This document shows positions 22,167 through 34,770 of a DNA stretch of 64,000 nt, one piece after another. The notes under the pieces are model-generated. The model was not told the DNA's origin, did no database searches, and worked only from the letters and a program-made list of their open reading frames with translations. This DNA is from Paraphaeosphaeria minitans (taxonomy: Eukaryota > Ascomycota > Dothideomycetes > Pleosporales > Didymosphaeriaceae), in the NCBI GenBank assembly GCA_015832175.1, contig WJXW01000003.1:620001-684000 (forward strand), read 5' to 3'. The position numbers were made by a program, and so were the translations under genes. The number at the start of each line of letters is the position of its first letter. Position 1 is the stretch's first letter.

Positions 22167-25100
22167 ATAAGTACTTTATAAACTCCTACCTCTTCTACAG
22201 CTTTAGGTGTTACTAAGATTACTCTTATAAAGGATAGCAGTAAGGCGTATAAACCTAATCTCTACTTTAGTAAATAATTTTAAACTAACGTCTAGATTCT
22301 CTAGTTAGACCTCTACTTCTTTAACTTAAATAAACCCCTTAAAGATAAAAAAAAGGTTATCTTCACAGTAATATATATATAAGGAGATGCAGGATTATAG
22401 ATCTATCCCTACCTTAAAAAGTACCTAGGAATAGACCATAACAATAACAATAATAACTACGCAGATAACTATGCTAATATAGTTAATATTATTAAGGATT
22501 ATAATAACTTTAAGAAATACCTTAAATAACTCTTTAGGATCGCTAATAAGGACTCTATTACAAAAGTAAAAATTTAGACTATAATTTAGAAATAATTAGC
22601 AGCTAAGTATATAGCTAAGTTTCACAGATACGCTGTATAACTTAACTAGAACAATAAATCTCTTTGGGACATATATAAATAAGGACTTAAACAGAAACTA
22701 CGTAAGGAACTCTTACGTAGTAGTGCACAAATCGCTAACCTTAAAGAACTATACAAAGAAACTATTAGAATTAATAACGAGTAGTTTTTACTGCAATAGG
22801 AGCTCTACTAAAACCCTAGAGTAATAAGCTTTAGACAACTAGCAAAAATAGTTTATAAGAACCCTATTAGAATTGTCTAAAAGTAACAGCTAAGGAACTA
22901 CTAGAGATACAAACTAATAAAAGATGTCTAGTTTAACTATATAGGTAAAGGAAAAGGAGAAAGGATAGGCTCTAAGTAGCCTAATAAACGCGTCTCTAAT
23001 AGAAGTTAATAACTAATAACTAAGACCTATAAATACTTTATTTATAGTAAACTAGGCTATATAGCCAGGAACTATAGATTAAAGAACAAAGGATATTAAA
23101 CTAAGTTAAATGTACTAACTATTAAGAACTAAGAACCTAATAAGGAATAGAAAGTTATTATAACGCTATTTAGTTATTAACGCGTTACACTAGAGCAAAG
23201 TAAGCAATTAGATTTACCTAACTTATAACTATATAAAGATCTAAAAGACGACTCTAACGTATACTATAATATAGAAGATATAGAAGAGATACTAAGATCT
23301 TTTACTCCTTATCTACAAAGTAGGCAGGAAGAAGATAACCCTATATTACCTAAGTATAAACTAAATATTTAGGACTACATAGAACCCTACTAGGCACCAA
23401 AAGGAATATAACCCTATAAAAATAAGAAGTTAGACTACGTACTAAAGTACTACCTAGACTACTAAAATCCTATACACTAATTCTATATATAGACGCATTG
23501 CGAAGAACTAATATACGTATAATATAAGGTAGAGAAAGAGGAGAATAAGAAATAACCTAAAAGAAAACTGCGCTATAGATAGATATAGATAGACTACCCT
23601 ATTATAGCTTATAACAAACACCTCTAGAATAAATAATAAGTAAAATACTTTCCTTACTTTACGCTAAAGGGTAATAAATACTATAATATACTTATTAATA
23701 GAGACTATATATAACTATACTAGTACACGTATTTAAACTAAGACTACAAATACTACTATATAGCTAAATATTTAGATAGCTTTATAAACTGCCCTACGTA
23801 AGAAGTAATAACAGAGCTACTAATTTAACTAGTACATAAGAATAGTAAAGACTACAGGAGGAAAAACAGAAAAACATCCTTATAGGAAAAAGAAAAAGAC
23901 AATCTATATAAGCTACGTACTTAAGAATAATAACAGAAGTGGATGCTTAGAAACGCATATTAGGCACTAGAACTTAATCACAACCTATATAAACAGATAT
24001 CTTTTTTAGGCCTAAACTTAGATAAGAAAACGCCTTTATTAAATTAAATACTATAGTAAGCATAGTATTAGTTAAGCTACTAGTATAGCTTAAAGGAATA
24101 TAGGCTTAAGCTCTTATAGACTTAGGAGTAGAAAGGAATTTTATATCTTATTAGACAGTAAAATAAGCAGGACTTATAATATTAGAGAAAGAAGTACCCT
24201 ATATTATCTATATCGCAAATAGATCCCTAATGCCTAAGACACCTTAGATATACTAGGAGGTCACTACTATAATAATAGTCTAAAGAAATAAAGAGGAACT
24301 TACCTTAGATATTTTACTAGAATCTAAGTATAAGTTAGTCTTAGGATTACCTTAGTTAATAATACACAACTTATAGATTAACTAGGGTATAAAGAAAATA
24401 TTGTTTAAACGCTATAATTATACATTATAAGTAAAGCCTACGCATTAACTAAAAATAATAGTAGATAAGGGAGTTATTAATAACATAATACTATAATAGA
24501 TAGTTAAAAAACAGAAGCACACCTTAGCAGACACTAGTAGAAACTACTAGATTAAGAACTATAAAAAGGAGAATAATAGCATACTCCTCACCTTACTAAG
24601 AGAGTACAGGAAATGGACATATATATTTATAAAAAAGGAAGGAAAAGCAAACCTACTAGAACATTAACCCTAGAATCTTACGATAGACCTAGAAGAAGGG
24701 AAGACGCCACCCTTTAGACCACTATATAGTAAGACAGGAAAAGAACTCCTAAAAGAACGTAATTTTATTAAGACAAATCTTAAGAAAGGATATATATAAC
24801 TATTAAAGTTACTAGCAGTAAGCCCTTTTATATTTATTAAGAAAAAGGATGGATTAGACAGACTATATGTTAACTACTAACAACTTAATAATATAATAAT
24901 AAAGAACCAATATCTACTACTAAACATTACAGAGCTACGAGATTAACTATCTTAAGCTAAGATATTTATAATAATAGATCTAAGAGACAGTTACCACCTT
25001 ATATAAATTAAGAAAGGTAAAGAATAGAAAACAGCGTTTTAATTACGCTATAGACTATTTAAATACAAGATTATGCCTTTTAGACTTATAAACGCACTAG

Positions 25101-27360
25101 TAGCTTTTATAGCACTTATTAACAACATACTTTATAAATATCTAGATATATTTATTATCGCGTATATAGACGATATCCTTATCTTTTCTAAAAACGAATT
25201 AGACCACACTAAGCATGTATAAACAGTACTAGAAGCACTAGACAAAGCATGCCTTTATTTTAAACTTAAGAAATATAAGTTTAACATTAAATAACTTAAA
25301 TTCCTAGGACACATTATTACTATAGAAGGAATTAAGATAGCTCTAAGTAAAGTTAAATACATTAAGAACTAGCTAATACTAAAGATAGCTAAGGATATCT
25401 AAGAATTCTTAGAATTCTGTGGATTTAACTAACAATTTATCTAAAATTACGTAAAAAGTTACAATACTTTTAATAAATTTTATAAAGAAGGACGTACCCT
25501 TTAAATAGACAGATAAGTGTAGAATGTTATTCTAACTCTTTAAGATAGTATATATTATAGAATCCATCTTTATTTATTTTAGAAGCGATAAACTACTACG
25601 CTTTAAAATAGACGCTAGCGATCTTACGCTAGGCGCCTACGCTAAATAAGAATATAATAGTAAATAGCACCTAATTGCCTATTACTTATGCAAATTTAAT
25701 AACGCTAAAACACAATACAATATATATAATAAGGAACTCTACGCTATTATTAAAGCCTTAAAGCATTAGAGGATTTACGCACTTAGTTACTTAACGCTAG
25801 AAATCTATATAAATCACAAGAACCTTTTAAGGTTCACAACAACAAAAGAACTTACGCTATAATAATAAAAATAGTTATAGACTACTAGGTAGTACAAGTT
25901 TAAAATTATCTATATAGCTAGAAAAGAAAATAGCAAAGCAGACGCTCTTAGCTAATAAAGTAATCTAGTAAAAGAAAAGGTAAAGTCCTTCTCTACAATT
26001 CTTCGCAAAGCTAAAGATAGATCTCTAGAGCTAATAGTAGAACTAAATTAACTTTTAGTAATTAACTAAGAAGTTCTAGAACATCTATAGACTAAGATTA
26101 TCTAATAATACCACAACGACCCTATATACAGACACCTAGGTATCACAAAAACAATAGAACTTATCTAAAAGAATTACACCTTTAAAGGAATTAAAGAAGC
26201 TATAACAACTTATATCTATAAATATATAGAATGCTAGAGAAATAAACACAGCACACATCTTAAATATAAAGAGATATAAGTAATTAGAATACTAACAGCA
26301 CTATAGGAAGGTATTACTATAAATTTTATTATAGGAATTCTAAACTCTAAGGATCTAACAACAGGAATTAAATATAACAGTATACTAGTAATAGTCTACT
26401 AACTAACTAAGTATATTAAGCTTATTCTATATCTTAAAAGAATAACAGCAAAGGAACTCGCTTTTCTTATCCTAGACTAACTAATTAGACACTATAAAAT
26501 CCTAAAAATAATTATTAGTAACAGAGACAAGCTCTTTACGTTAAATTATTAGATAACACTTATAGCACTACTTAGAACAAAATAAAAGCTATTAACAGCT
26601 TACTATCTACAAATAAACAGATAGATAGAACGTACAAACTAAACTATAGAAACGTACCTACGCATCTACTGCAACAGTTAGGAGAATAACTAGGTTTTAT
26701 TACTACCTATAGCATAGTTAGCCTATAATAACAAAGTATTAGCAGCATTAGGACATACACTATTCTATATAAACTACAAAAGACACCTACATTTCTTTAA
26801 TTAACAATTTTCTACGATAATTAAAGCAAAAGAAGCCATAAATATAGTAGAAAATATAAAGAAAATACACTAACAACTCTAAGAGAATCTTAAGAAAGCT
26901 TAGCAGTAATTAATTTCATATTAAAATAGAAAACAAAAAATAGCACCTTAGCTAAAGAAAGGGGATAAAGCATATCTACTTACAAAGAACCTTTAAACTT
27001 AGAAGAAAAAATACAAGAAACTAGATTATATTAAAGTTAGACTATTTTATATTTCTAAGCAAATATTACTAGTAAACTATAAGTTAAAACTACCGCTAGG
27101 TGTAAAGATACACCTAGTATTCTACGTATTACTACTAGAACCAGCAGACCCTAATACACTAGTTAGAACCACCTTCTACCACAGAACTAAGAAAGAAAAT
27201 AAATTTAAGGTTAAAAGAATTCTAGAATACAATTAGTATAGCAATATGTACCTTATTAAATAGAAAGGATACCCACACAGTGAAAATACTTAGGAACTAG
27301 GGAACTACCTAGGAAACTATTAATAAAAGATTAAAGAATTCTATTAATAGACTTACTTAA
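22167..27360 (+). pseudogene. G3 gag-pol (chromovirus polyprotein), RIP-degraded
   Basis: The gag start is degraded to ATA (22167). The Gag has a poly-Asn run near 22440. The zinc knuckle near 23025-23080 has its cysteines read as Tyr. The protease at 24119-24127 reads DLG for DSG. The reverse transcriptase box at 25163-25174 reads YIDD, intact. RNase H has its first Asp at 25611 (IDASDL). The integrase (about 26090-26850) has a His-Cys zinc finger region, INFIIGIP (first Asp now Asn), ISNRDKLF, and RQIERTNQ with Glu kept. The chromodomain near 27195-27330 reads FKVKRILEYN, then LIK, a stop for Trp, KGYPHSENT. Stops are frequent. Confidence 0.88.
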
Positions 27361-27429
27361 GACAGTAATACTAAAGAATTATTTTAGAACTTAGAAGGTA
27401 GGTTATCTATTACTAACTATATAGACGTG

Positions 27430-27875
27430 CTAAGTTTAGCCAGACTAGTAGGCTAAGTAGGATAAGCTAAATCCTTCTCTAACTCTAGCTCTACTAGAGC
27501 AGCACTCTCTACTATAATAACTTTACTAGTACACTTTTTATTCTACGCTAACTATTTTGCTAACTAATCCTTTTTTGCGTACACTACGCGTAGGGCCTTA
27601 AATACTATATCTTATTCCTTTCGCGCTTTTAATATTTACGCCTCTAACTTCTTCTTCTTAGTAATTAACTGTAAGAACTTATTCCTAGTAATAGCTATAT
27701 TACACTTTAAGCCTTATTTCTAACACTTACTACACTTCCCTAAGCTAATATAGACTTTATAAACAAAAAAGTGTAACTTATAGAAGGAGCACTTTAACAC
27801 TATAACTACTCTGTAGTTTTTAATAGTAAAAATAAGGTCGTGATAACGCTTTATAGAATTACAGTTAGTAGGCAT
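27430..27875 (-). pseudogene. G3 antisense gene: cysteine-cluster and coiled-coil protein
   Basis: It lies on the minus strand, opposite to gag-pol, with an intact ATG at 27875-27873 (MPTNCNSIKRYHD). A Cys cluster follows: KCSFY (second Cys now Tyr) and, 18 residues on, GKCSKC then GLKC. Next is a coiled coil with ITKKKKLEA, LKARKE, AKKD and a degraded RLAKQLA-like repeat. An acidic segment, ESAALVELELEKDLAYP, comes after it. The domain order matches the G2 and G4 antisense gene, but the sequence is clearly diverged. Only a handful of TAG/TAA stops occur in about 150 codons. Function is unknown. A nucleic-acid or zinc-binding protein is a guess from the cysteines. Confidence 0.72.
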
Positions 27876-27895
27876 AATTCTTTAGGACAAAGAAT

Positions 27896-27909
27896 AGAAA
27901 GGGAGGGGA
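27896..27909 (+). other. G3 polypurine tract
   Basis: AGAAAGGGAGGGGA lies three bases upstream of the 3' LTR, the standard plus-strand primer position. Confidence 0.85.
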
Positions 27910-27912
27910 TAA

Positions 27913-28322
27913 TATTATATACTAGATAATAATGTAGGACTTAGGCGCTTATAAGGGTGTGATAGAACAGCGATAGGGTTATAAATGTAATAAAGAGATG
28001 CTAAGTAACTTAGATTAGGTTATATAATATACTTATTCGCTTAGTAGCACTAAGCAGCAGAGTAGGTTATGTAATATACTTAGTTGCTTAGTAACACTAA
28101 GTATTAGAGCAGCCCTATTATATAGAAATATAAGGATAGACCTCTATACTTGTGTTTAATCTGTTTATTAATCTATTGTTTAGATTCTAGCAGACTAAAT
28201 TGTTAACTTATTTTACTTCGCAAGATACTATTGTATTAATAAGACCTTCCACCTTCCATAAGTACTCCTGCCCAAGAACTAACCTTAATCCTTTAGGACT
28301 AGCTACCCTCTTGGATTTAACA
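27913..28322 (+). repeat. G3 3' LTR, 410 bp
   Basis: It starts TATTATATACTAGAT (RIP form of TGTTACGTACCAGAT) and ends TCTTGGATTTAACA. Length is identical to the 5' LTR. Confidence 0.92.
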
Positions 28323-28327
28323 GGTAA

Positions 28328-31300
28328 CTCCTCTATTAAAAAGCAAAGACCTACTTAATTAGCGAAATTAGCGGACTGCTTACTACCTAAGATTTCCTAG
28401 ATATAATCGCTGCGCGTATAGCACTAGATTAGACCTAATTAATAAACTAACAGCTAATTCAGGATAAGACGCTAGAACGGAATTAGATTACGCTAGACGA
28501 TTTAGGGAAGGTATTTTTGGCGCTTATTTAGGAGTATTTAATCCGATCTAGTTCTAATAAAATAAGTAGGGTATTCGCCACTTTTAATAGATTATTAAAA
28601 TAATCTACTAACTCTAATAGTTCTAGTTTGTCTAATTAGATAAAGAAACAACCAAACTATCCCTGTAAGGCCTATACTTATAGGTGGAAACTAATAGAGT
28701 GCTGAAGACTTTAAACCGCAATAGCTAGATTACCCTAGGATAGAACATTATTATTTAATCTCACTAATAAAGAAATATTAGAGATTCTTAATTAACTTAA
28801 GCAGCCTAAGTGGTTAAACTTTTATAATGCGATTATAAAGGCAGGATAGAATAAGAAACAATTCTCTACTAAGACTATTAAGTATCCTAGTAGTATTACT
28901 ACTACTCTACTAAACCTATTTAATCTGCCTATAGACAATAGAGTATTAGGTGTCTACTCTACTCTACATTCTAACGCTTATCCTCTATTAGAATGTATAA
29001 TACTAGATAGTGCTACAGCAGTTTACCTAGTTAATAATTGCGAAAGACTTATTCCTAGGACGTTTTAATTATTAAATAAGAGTGTAGAGGTAGGTACATA
29101 AAGCCTCCTAATCTTAGGAATTAGTAATAGACTAATTAAGAACGCTTTATATAGGAAAAATAGGAGATTTATAGAAGATCTACTACTCTAAGTAGTAAGA
29201 GTAGTAGAAGGCTTTTATGTGAATATTATATTAGAAGCTCTTTTAAAGAAAGTAAAGATTTAGTACTTTAGTTTAGATTACACTCTTAGGATTAGAAGCC
29301 TAGAATAAAGTGTTATTCTAGTAGACTTAAGATATAAGCATAACCTTACTTTTCTATAATATAAGCTAATCCGCTCTTATCTAACTATTATAAGTGTGAC
29401 TACTAAAGGATTATCCTAGGTTAATATTAAGAGATTAGATTCTAAGGACCTCTAGCACCTTTAAGTAGGATATATAGGAAGTAGAGCCCTATAACCTCTA
29501 GTAACTACAGCCTAAGGTGTAAAGATTACTAGAATGTTAAAAAAGGATTATAAGCACTATGCTACTGCACACGTAATCTAGGTAATTTCTAGAAGACCTA
29601 GAGAATAATTACCTAGGCTATTTTACTTATTATCCTAGGATCTATTTAATATGCCTACTACTTAAAATAGAGAAAACTAGGTTTTACTAATTAAAGAAGA
29701 TTTTAGTAAGAAACTTTACGTTTTTAATCTTAGAATAAAGACGCTTTCTAAGATAATAAAAGTGTAGTAGGATTTCTTAGCTCTTGTTAATATAAAATAT
29801 AAGCTTTAAATCATAAAAATCTACTAGAATAATAATACAGCAACACTTCTATAGAGAGGGAAATCCTAGTATAAATTTTAGGCTAATTAGGAAGGGATAA
29901 TAATTAGTAGACTACTGCCTTATACGCATAAGCCTAATAGCGCTATAGAAAGAGTAGGCTAGGAGCTTATAATAAAAGTAATTAAAATATAAATAAGCGT
30001 AAATCTACTATTAGATCTCTAGCCTAAGATTATATAAGCGGCATACTAGCTCTAAGGAATAATTCCTAGCCTAGTATTAGGCTATTAATCACCTAATAAA
30101 ACGTTAGATGCTTAGTTTAGATAATATTTTTGTTATTTTAAACTAGTAAAAACATAATATAGGAGAGCTAATTTTTATCTAAACTAGAGTACTATCTACG
30201 CTTATAGCTACTAAGCTTACTCTTTAGATTAGGAGCGTATAGCTAGGCAAGACAGAAGAGGATTTAAAGTGAATTCTAGGGGCTATATTAGATACCTAGT
30301 AGGCTATAAAGCTTCTAATATCTACTAAATATAGATTCTCTAGCTTAATTAGGTAATTACTACACAAAACGTAAGGTTTAATAAGTTTTTATTCTATAAA
30401 GGATTAGAGGAATAATCTATTCTAAAGATAGAAGTGTTAAAAATAGTAGAAAGCCTCTAAAAAGGAGAGCTAAACAATCTAGGAGAAGCGTATAAAGACG
30501 CGCTTAATATTCTTCCTAAAATAAATAAGTATATAAGAACTACTACTAGACCTATAGGTAACCCTTAGGTAATTAAAAGCAAAGTAGGCTAGCTAAGTAA
30601 TTAGGAACTTAAAATACCTACTACTAAGCGAGCTATAGGCTTAGCTAGCTAGTAGCTAAGAATTTACTTAAGTAGGAAAGAAAGTATAGAACTTATAACC
30701 CCTAATTAGACACTAGAGCTAGGTAATCTTAGGGGTAATTTGTTAAGTAATTAAGAGATATCTAGTAGCTACTAGAACACTACTAGAAGAGCTAGCCTGC
30801 TAGAATCTAGGGATTTAATACCCTATTTATTAGTAGAAACTAATTAGGTTACTAATTAACCTAGCGTACATAACTTAATTACGCTAGATAAAGCAGATAA
30901 TCTACTAGTGCGCTAAAGGCGAAGGCAGATCTATTTAGAGGTAAGTAGAATAAGTAGGCGAAATTGTAGTAAAGCACTAGAAATTAACTAACTAATAAAT
31001 TACTATCTGCTATTGCAAAGATTAAGGAAGTAAAATAATTAGAATAATTAGCTAGGGGGTAGGTAGAAGCTAGGTGCTTATACACTAATTGCTAATTATC
31101 TTTAAAATAATCTTAATGTAATATTAAAGCACATGTTTATACTAGGAGTAGTAGAGGCCTAGTCTAAGTAAGAAGAAATATAATACTAAATATAATAGTA
31201 TTCGCTTCTATGCTTAGAAAGGCGCCTAGAGCGTTTTATACAGCTTAGACTTATAAAGATAAGCTTACACTAGAGCTAACCCTATAAAAACACCTTTATA

Positions 31301-32815
31301 ATTATCTATATAGGAAGCTATTTCTTCTTACTACTTATAAGGAGATCTTAACTTTGTAAGATAAAAGTACCTAGATAGAGATTAAATAATTAGAGGTGTT
31401 AGAGCAACTACTTCCTTTAAAGTGGGTCTTTACCTATAAGTTTAATTAAAATAGATACTTTAAAAAGTGTAAAGCTTAAATTGTTATAAGAGGAGATCTT
31501 TAGAAAAAGAATACTCTCTACTTTACCTATGCTACTACCCTAGTAGTAAGATCTTTTTAATTAGCTATAGCTCTAGCAGTAGAATTTAATCTAGAAATTT
31601 TATAATTTAATATAGTAGGAGCGTTACTAAATACTCTTATTATAGCTGCTAATCTAGTAACTTGTAAATTACCTAATAGTTTTAAAAAGCTAGGAAAGTG
31701 TGTAAGATTAAATTAAGCTTTATATAGCTTAAGAGATTTACCACTTCTTTAGTATAAAGAATTTATGGGATTACTTTAATCTTATAGACTTTTAGCTTTG
31801 CTAGAAGAGCTATACCTTTTCTTTAATAGTAATTAAAGTATTATTGTTCTAATTTATATTAATAACATTCTTCTTCTCTATTATAAGAGTAAAGAGAAAG
31901 AAGTCCTAGATTTTTAGAAGAAGATCGCGAATAAATATAAGATTAAATTAAAAGGACTAGTAGAGTGGTTCCTAGGTGTTTAAGTGATTAGGGACAGAGA
32001 AGTAAAATTAATTTCTCTAGTCTATAATACCTACATTAATAAAATCACGAAAAGGTTTAATCCTTTAAACTCTAGAAGCTTTCCTCCTACACTTTTATTA
32101 GTAGAAGATCTTGTTCTAAGTATAGGAGAAGCCACTCCTTAATAAATAAAGCTCTTTTAAGAAGAGGTAGGATTAGCTCTCTATATAGCGATTATACTAC
32201 GCCTAGATATAGCCTTTGCAGTGTTAAAGCTATTACACTTTCTAATAAATCTAAGTAAAGAACACTTTACTACTATTAACTATGTAATCCTTTATCTCTA
32301 TTAAACTAGATAGTAGGCTATAGTCTTTAGTGGCTATAATAGACCTAATCTGATAATATGTAGAGATGCCTCTTTTGCTAATAATCTAATATTACAGCGA
32401 TTTTCTTATAGATATATTATCCTATTATTTAGAGGAGCTATCCTATAGAAAGCAGCTTAATAGAACACAATTACTACTTTAATAATAGAAGCAGAGCTTC
32501 TAGCGCTTAAATATATAAGTAAAAAAGCTATAGTAATTAAGAGATTCTTTACTAAGCTTACTCTAGATCTAGGACCTTTATAGAAAGTCTATTATAATAA
32601 TCTTTAAACTATTTATTTAGTAATTAAAAAGAATAAAAGAATTACTACTTAACTGCGCTATATAGATATTTAGAATATATAGTTATAGTAAGAGTATATA
32701 AAAGGATTGTTTTAAGTAGAATTTCTTCTAACTAGCAAAATGCTAGTAGATGGCCTTATAAAGGCTCTTACTTATTAGCAGTTTAATAGATTTAAAAGGC
32801 TATTAAATCTATAAA
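28328..32815 (+). pseudogene. Co2 gag end, protease, integrase, RT and RNase H
   Basis: The protease core at about 29000 reads LDSATAVYL. GAG-pre-integrase is near 29380-29570. The integrase (29570-30350) ends with the conserved Copia block, here YTHKPNSAIERVG then ELI. The reverse transcriptase (31390-32130) has LPLKWVFTYKFN at its start, and its catalytic box at 31855-31866 reads YINN where YVDD is expected. RNase H follows. It ends with a form of the Copia ADGLTKAL motif, here LVDGLIKAL at 32743-32772. TAG/TAA stops throughout mark RIP. Confidence 0.9.
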
Positions 32816-34575
32816 ATATAAGTATAATAATTACAGAATAAGAGTAGTTAAGTAGAGAATTAATCTATTAACTACCTAGAATTATTAATTTAGAGCTAGG
32901 AAATAAGAAAAGAAAAAGAAAAGAAAAAAAAGATTAGAGGGAGAATAAGAATTAGAGAAAGAGGAGATTAAAGAGCTTATTTATAAGCTTATAGACCTTC
33001 CTCCTCCTCTACTTAATTATAAAGGTGCGAGAATCTCCCCTGCAATTAGTAGTAGGAGATTCTTCCTATTTTTTTTCTCTCCTCCTCTCTATAGTAGGTG
33101 ATTCCTTACCCTATCTACTTCCTCCACCTCTCCTTTAATTAGCAGCAGGTAATAGCTTACCCTAGCCTCCCCTCTTTTAATTAGTTAGAGGACAAGCACT
33201 TACCTAGCCTCTACTTTACTTTAGAGCTAATAAGCTACTTATCTAGCTATTTTAATTAGTGTATTAGCTGCGACCGCGCTGCTCCTTAATAGGTAAGGTA
33301 AAAGGGTAATTACCCTATCCTCTACTAAGGATTAGCTAGGAAGAAGGGAGTAGAATAGTAGCTACGTACTAAGCTTACTCTTCCTAACTACTAGTAGGAA
33401 GAAGAGCTTATAAGGCTACTTTAACCCTTTTATATAGCTTAGTAATTAGCCTCTCCTATAAAAAGTATTAGCTAAACCTAGAAAAATTTTTAAAATAAAA
33501 GCTTATATTAGCACCCTCTAATAGTTAATAGTAGATAAAATCTATAGCTAGAGTCTAAATATGTAGCTAGCTATAGAAATAATTAGTAAAATTAGCTAAA
33601 GTAATAGAATGATTCTATATATAGTAGTATAAAAGTAGGTAAAGTAAGTATAGTAGCGCCTACCTAAGCTTAAAGTGTTATTATAGCAGCGTCTATTACT
33701 TTTTTCTACTAGAGCTCCCTTTAAGTAGCCTAAGTAGCTTACTTATCTAAGAGCACTAAGCGATTGCTAGGGGCCTAGAGCTAGGGTAAGAGGAGCTAGT
33801 AGAGTAGAAAGAGTAAGAGGATCTTAGTAAGAGAATTAGGAGCTTTATTTAGTAGCTTTTATAGCCTTTACTATATGTGCTTTAGCTAGGTTATTAGATA
33901 TCTAAAAGAGTTAGTAAAGCTCTAAATAATAGAAAAAGCGTAAGGTAATAATTAGAAGAAGAGAACCTACTATAAAGTAGTAGAATTTAAAGGCTTAAAC
34001 TAGTAGGCTTAAATTAGATAGGAAGTTAAAGCGTTAAAAGTAAAAAATTAAAAAGAGAAAATTAAGCGCTAGTAAAAGGCTTATATACTCTACTACCTAT
34101 TTAATTATTAAGCGCTAAATGCGCTTCTTTTTTACTACTTATTTCTCTTACTACTACCCCTTCTTAATTAAAACGCGCCTACCTATTGTACTTGCTAGCT
34201 AGTAAGAGCGGGGAAATTACCTTATAGTTAATAGGAAGTAAGCGAAAAAAGTAGTAGAATAAAAGCGTTTACGCTCTAGGCCTTTATGTTACGCTTATAA
34301 GCTCCTAACCTACTAGAAGAAGAGATTCTAGACATAATTCATAATAGGATTTGTAATTTAAAAGATAAACAGCGATTGTTTTACTATTATAATAAATAAG
34401 GGGTGATAGAATCGCTATTCTTAAGATAAGGAGATTTAGCAGAATAATTCTTAATAGTTTTTTAATTTTCAAACAGCCTTTAGATAGTTTTTTAAAGATC
34501 TTTAGAAAGGATTTAGACAATTAAAGATTACTTCTTAGGATAAGTAATCTACTTTAAGCGAGTACCTAGGGGGTG
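32816..34575 (+). other. Co2 long 3' region with degenerate repeats
   Basis: About 1.75 kb lies between RNase H and the 3' LTR, far more than a normal Copia 3' UTR. 33010-33250 holds about four degenerate units around (TAATTAG)NAG(C/T)AGG-GATT-CTTACCCT, spaced 37-60 bases. 33650-34140 is coding-like on both strands, with a Lys/Arg/Glu-rich stretch on plus (RVSKALNNRKSVR), and I could not assign it. A TATA-like TATATAC lies near 34080 on the antisense side and is conserved in Co3. CCTAGGGGGTG just before the LTR is the likely polypurine tract. Confidence 0.6.
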
Positions 34576-34770
34576 TGTTAAAGTAAAACACTCACTTCCG
34601 TGATTCTTTCTAGATCCACTAATTCATATTATGGGATTCTTGCTAAGAGGCTTGTTTCTTTTGTATATAGTCTACCCTTTTGGCATCCTTTCCTATAATT
34701 AGCTATTTGTATTCTTTACAACTCTGCTCCTGAATATCCTGTGATAGTTCGAGCCCTTTTTACCACAATA
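34576..34770 (+). repeat. Co2 3' LTR, 195 bp
   Basis: It starts TGTTAAAGTAAAACACTC and ends TTACCACAATA. It matches the 5' LTR apart from transitions and one base of length. Confidence 0.92.

Larger units (their letters stand above)
21740..28322 (+). mobile_element. G3: complete Gypsy chromovirus variant, 6,583 bp
   Basis: It inserted into the gag of Co2. The flanking pentamers are GGCAG (21735-21739) and GGTAA (28323-28327), which differ by two RIP-type transitions. It has 410-bp LTRs. Gag through chromodomain and the inner LTR part are close to G1, G2 and G4. The 3' tail and the outer LTR part (U3) are unrelated or very diverged. It keeps YIDD in reverse transcriptase. Confidence 0.94.
20855..34770 (+). 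mobile_element. Co2: Ty1/Copia element, complete, split by G3
   Basis: Its own sequence (20855-21739 and 28328-34770) totals about 7.3 kb, and both LTRs are present. It inserted into the gag-protease region of B2. Flanking bases are AATAG on the left and CATAG on the right, so only four of five match. Coding order: 5' LTR, gag, protease, integrase, reverse transcriptase, RNase H, then a 1.7-kb 3' region and the 3' LTR. Integrase before reverse transcriptase is the Copia order. It is about 90 bp longer than Co3, mainly from extra sequence near 34410-34500. Confidence 0.93.

Noticed and set aside
33650..34140. Pogo-type transposase C-terminus in the Co 3' region
   Set aside because: Composition and helices were suggestive, but no DDE motif or clear family signature could be placed in either strand.
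34305..34520. 71-codon minus-strand frame with Leu/Ile/Lys-rich sequence
   Set aside because: It lies in the Co2 3' region and covers the extra bases absent from Co3. It is not conserved as a frame in Co3.
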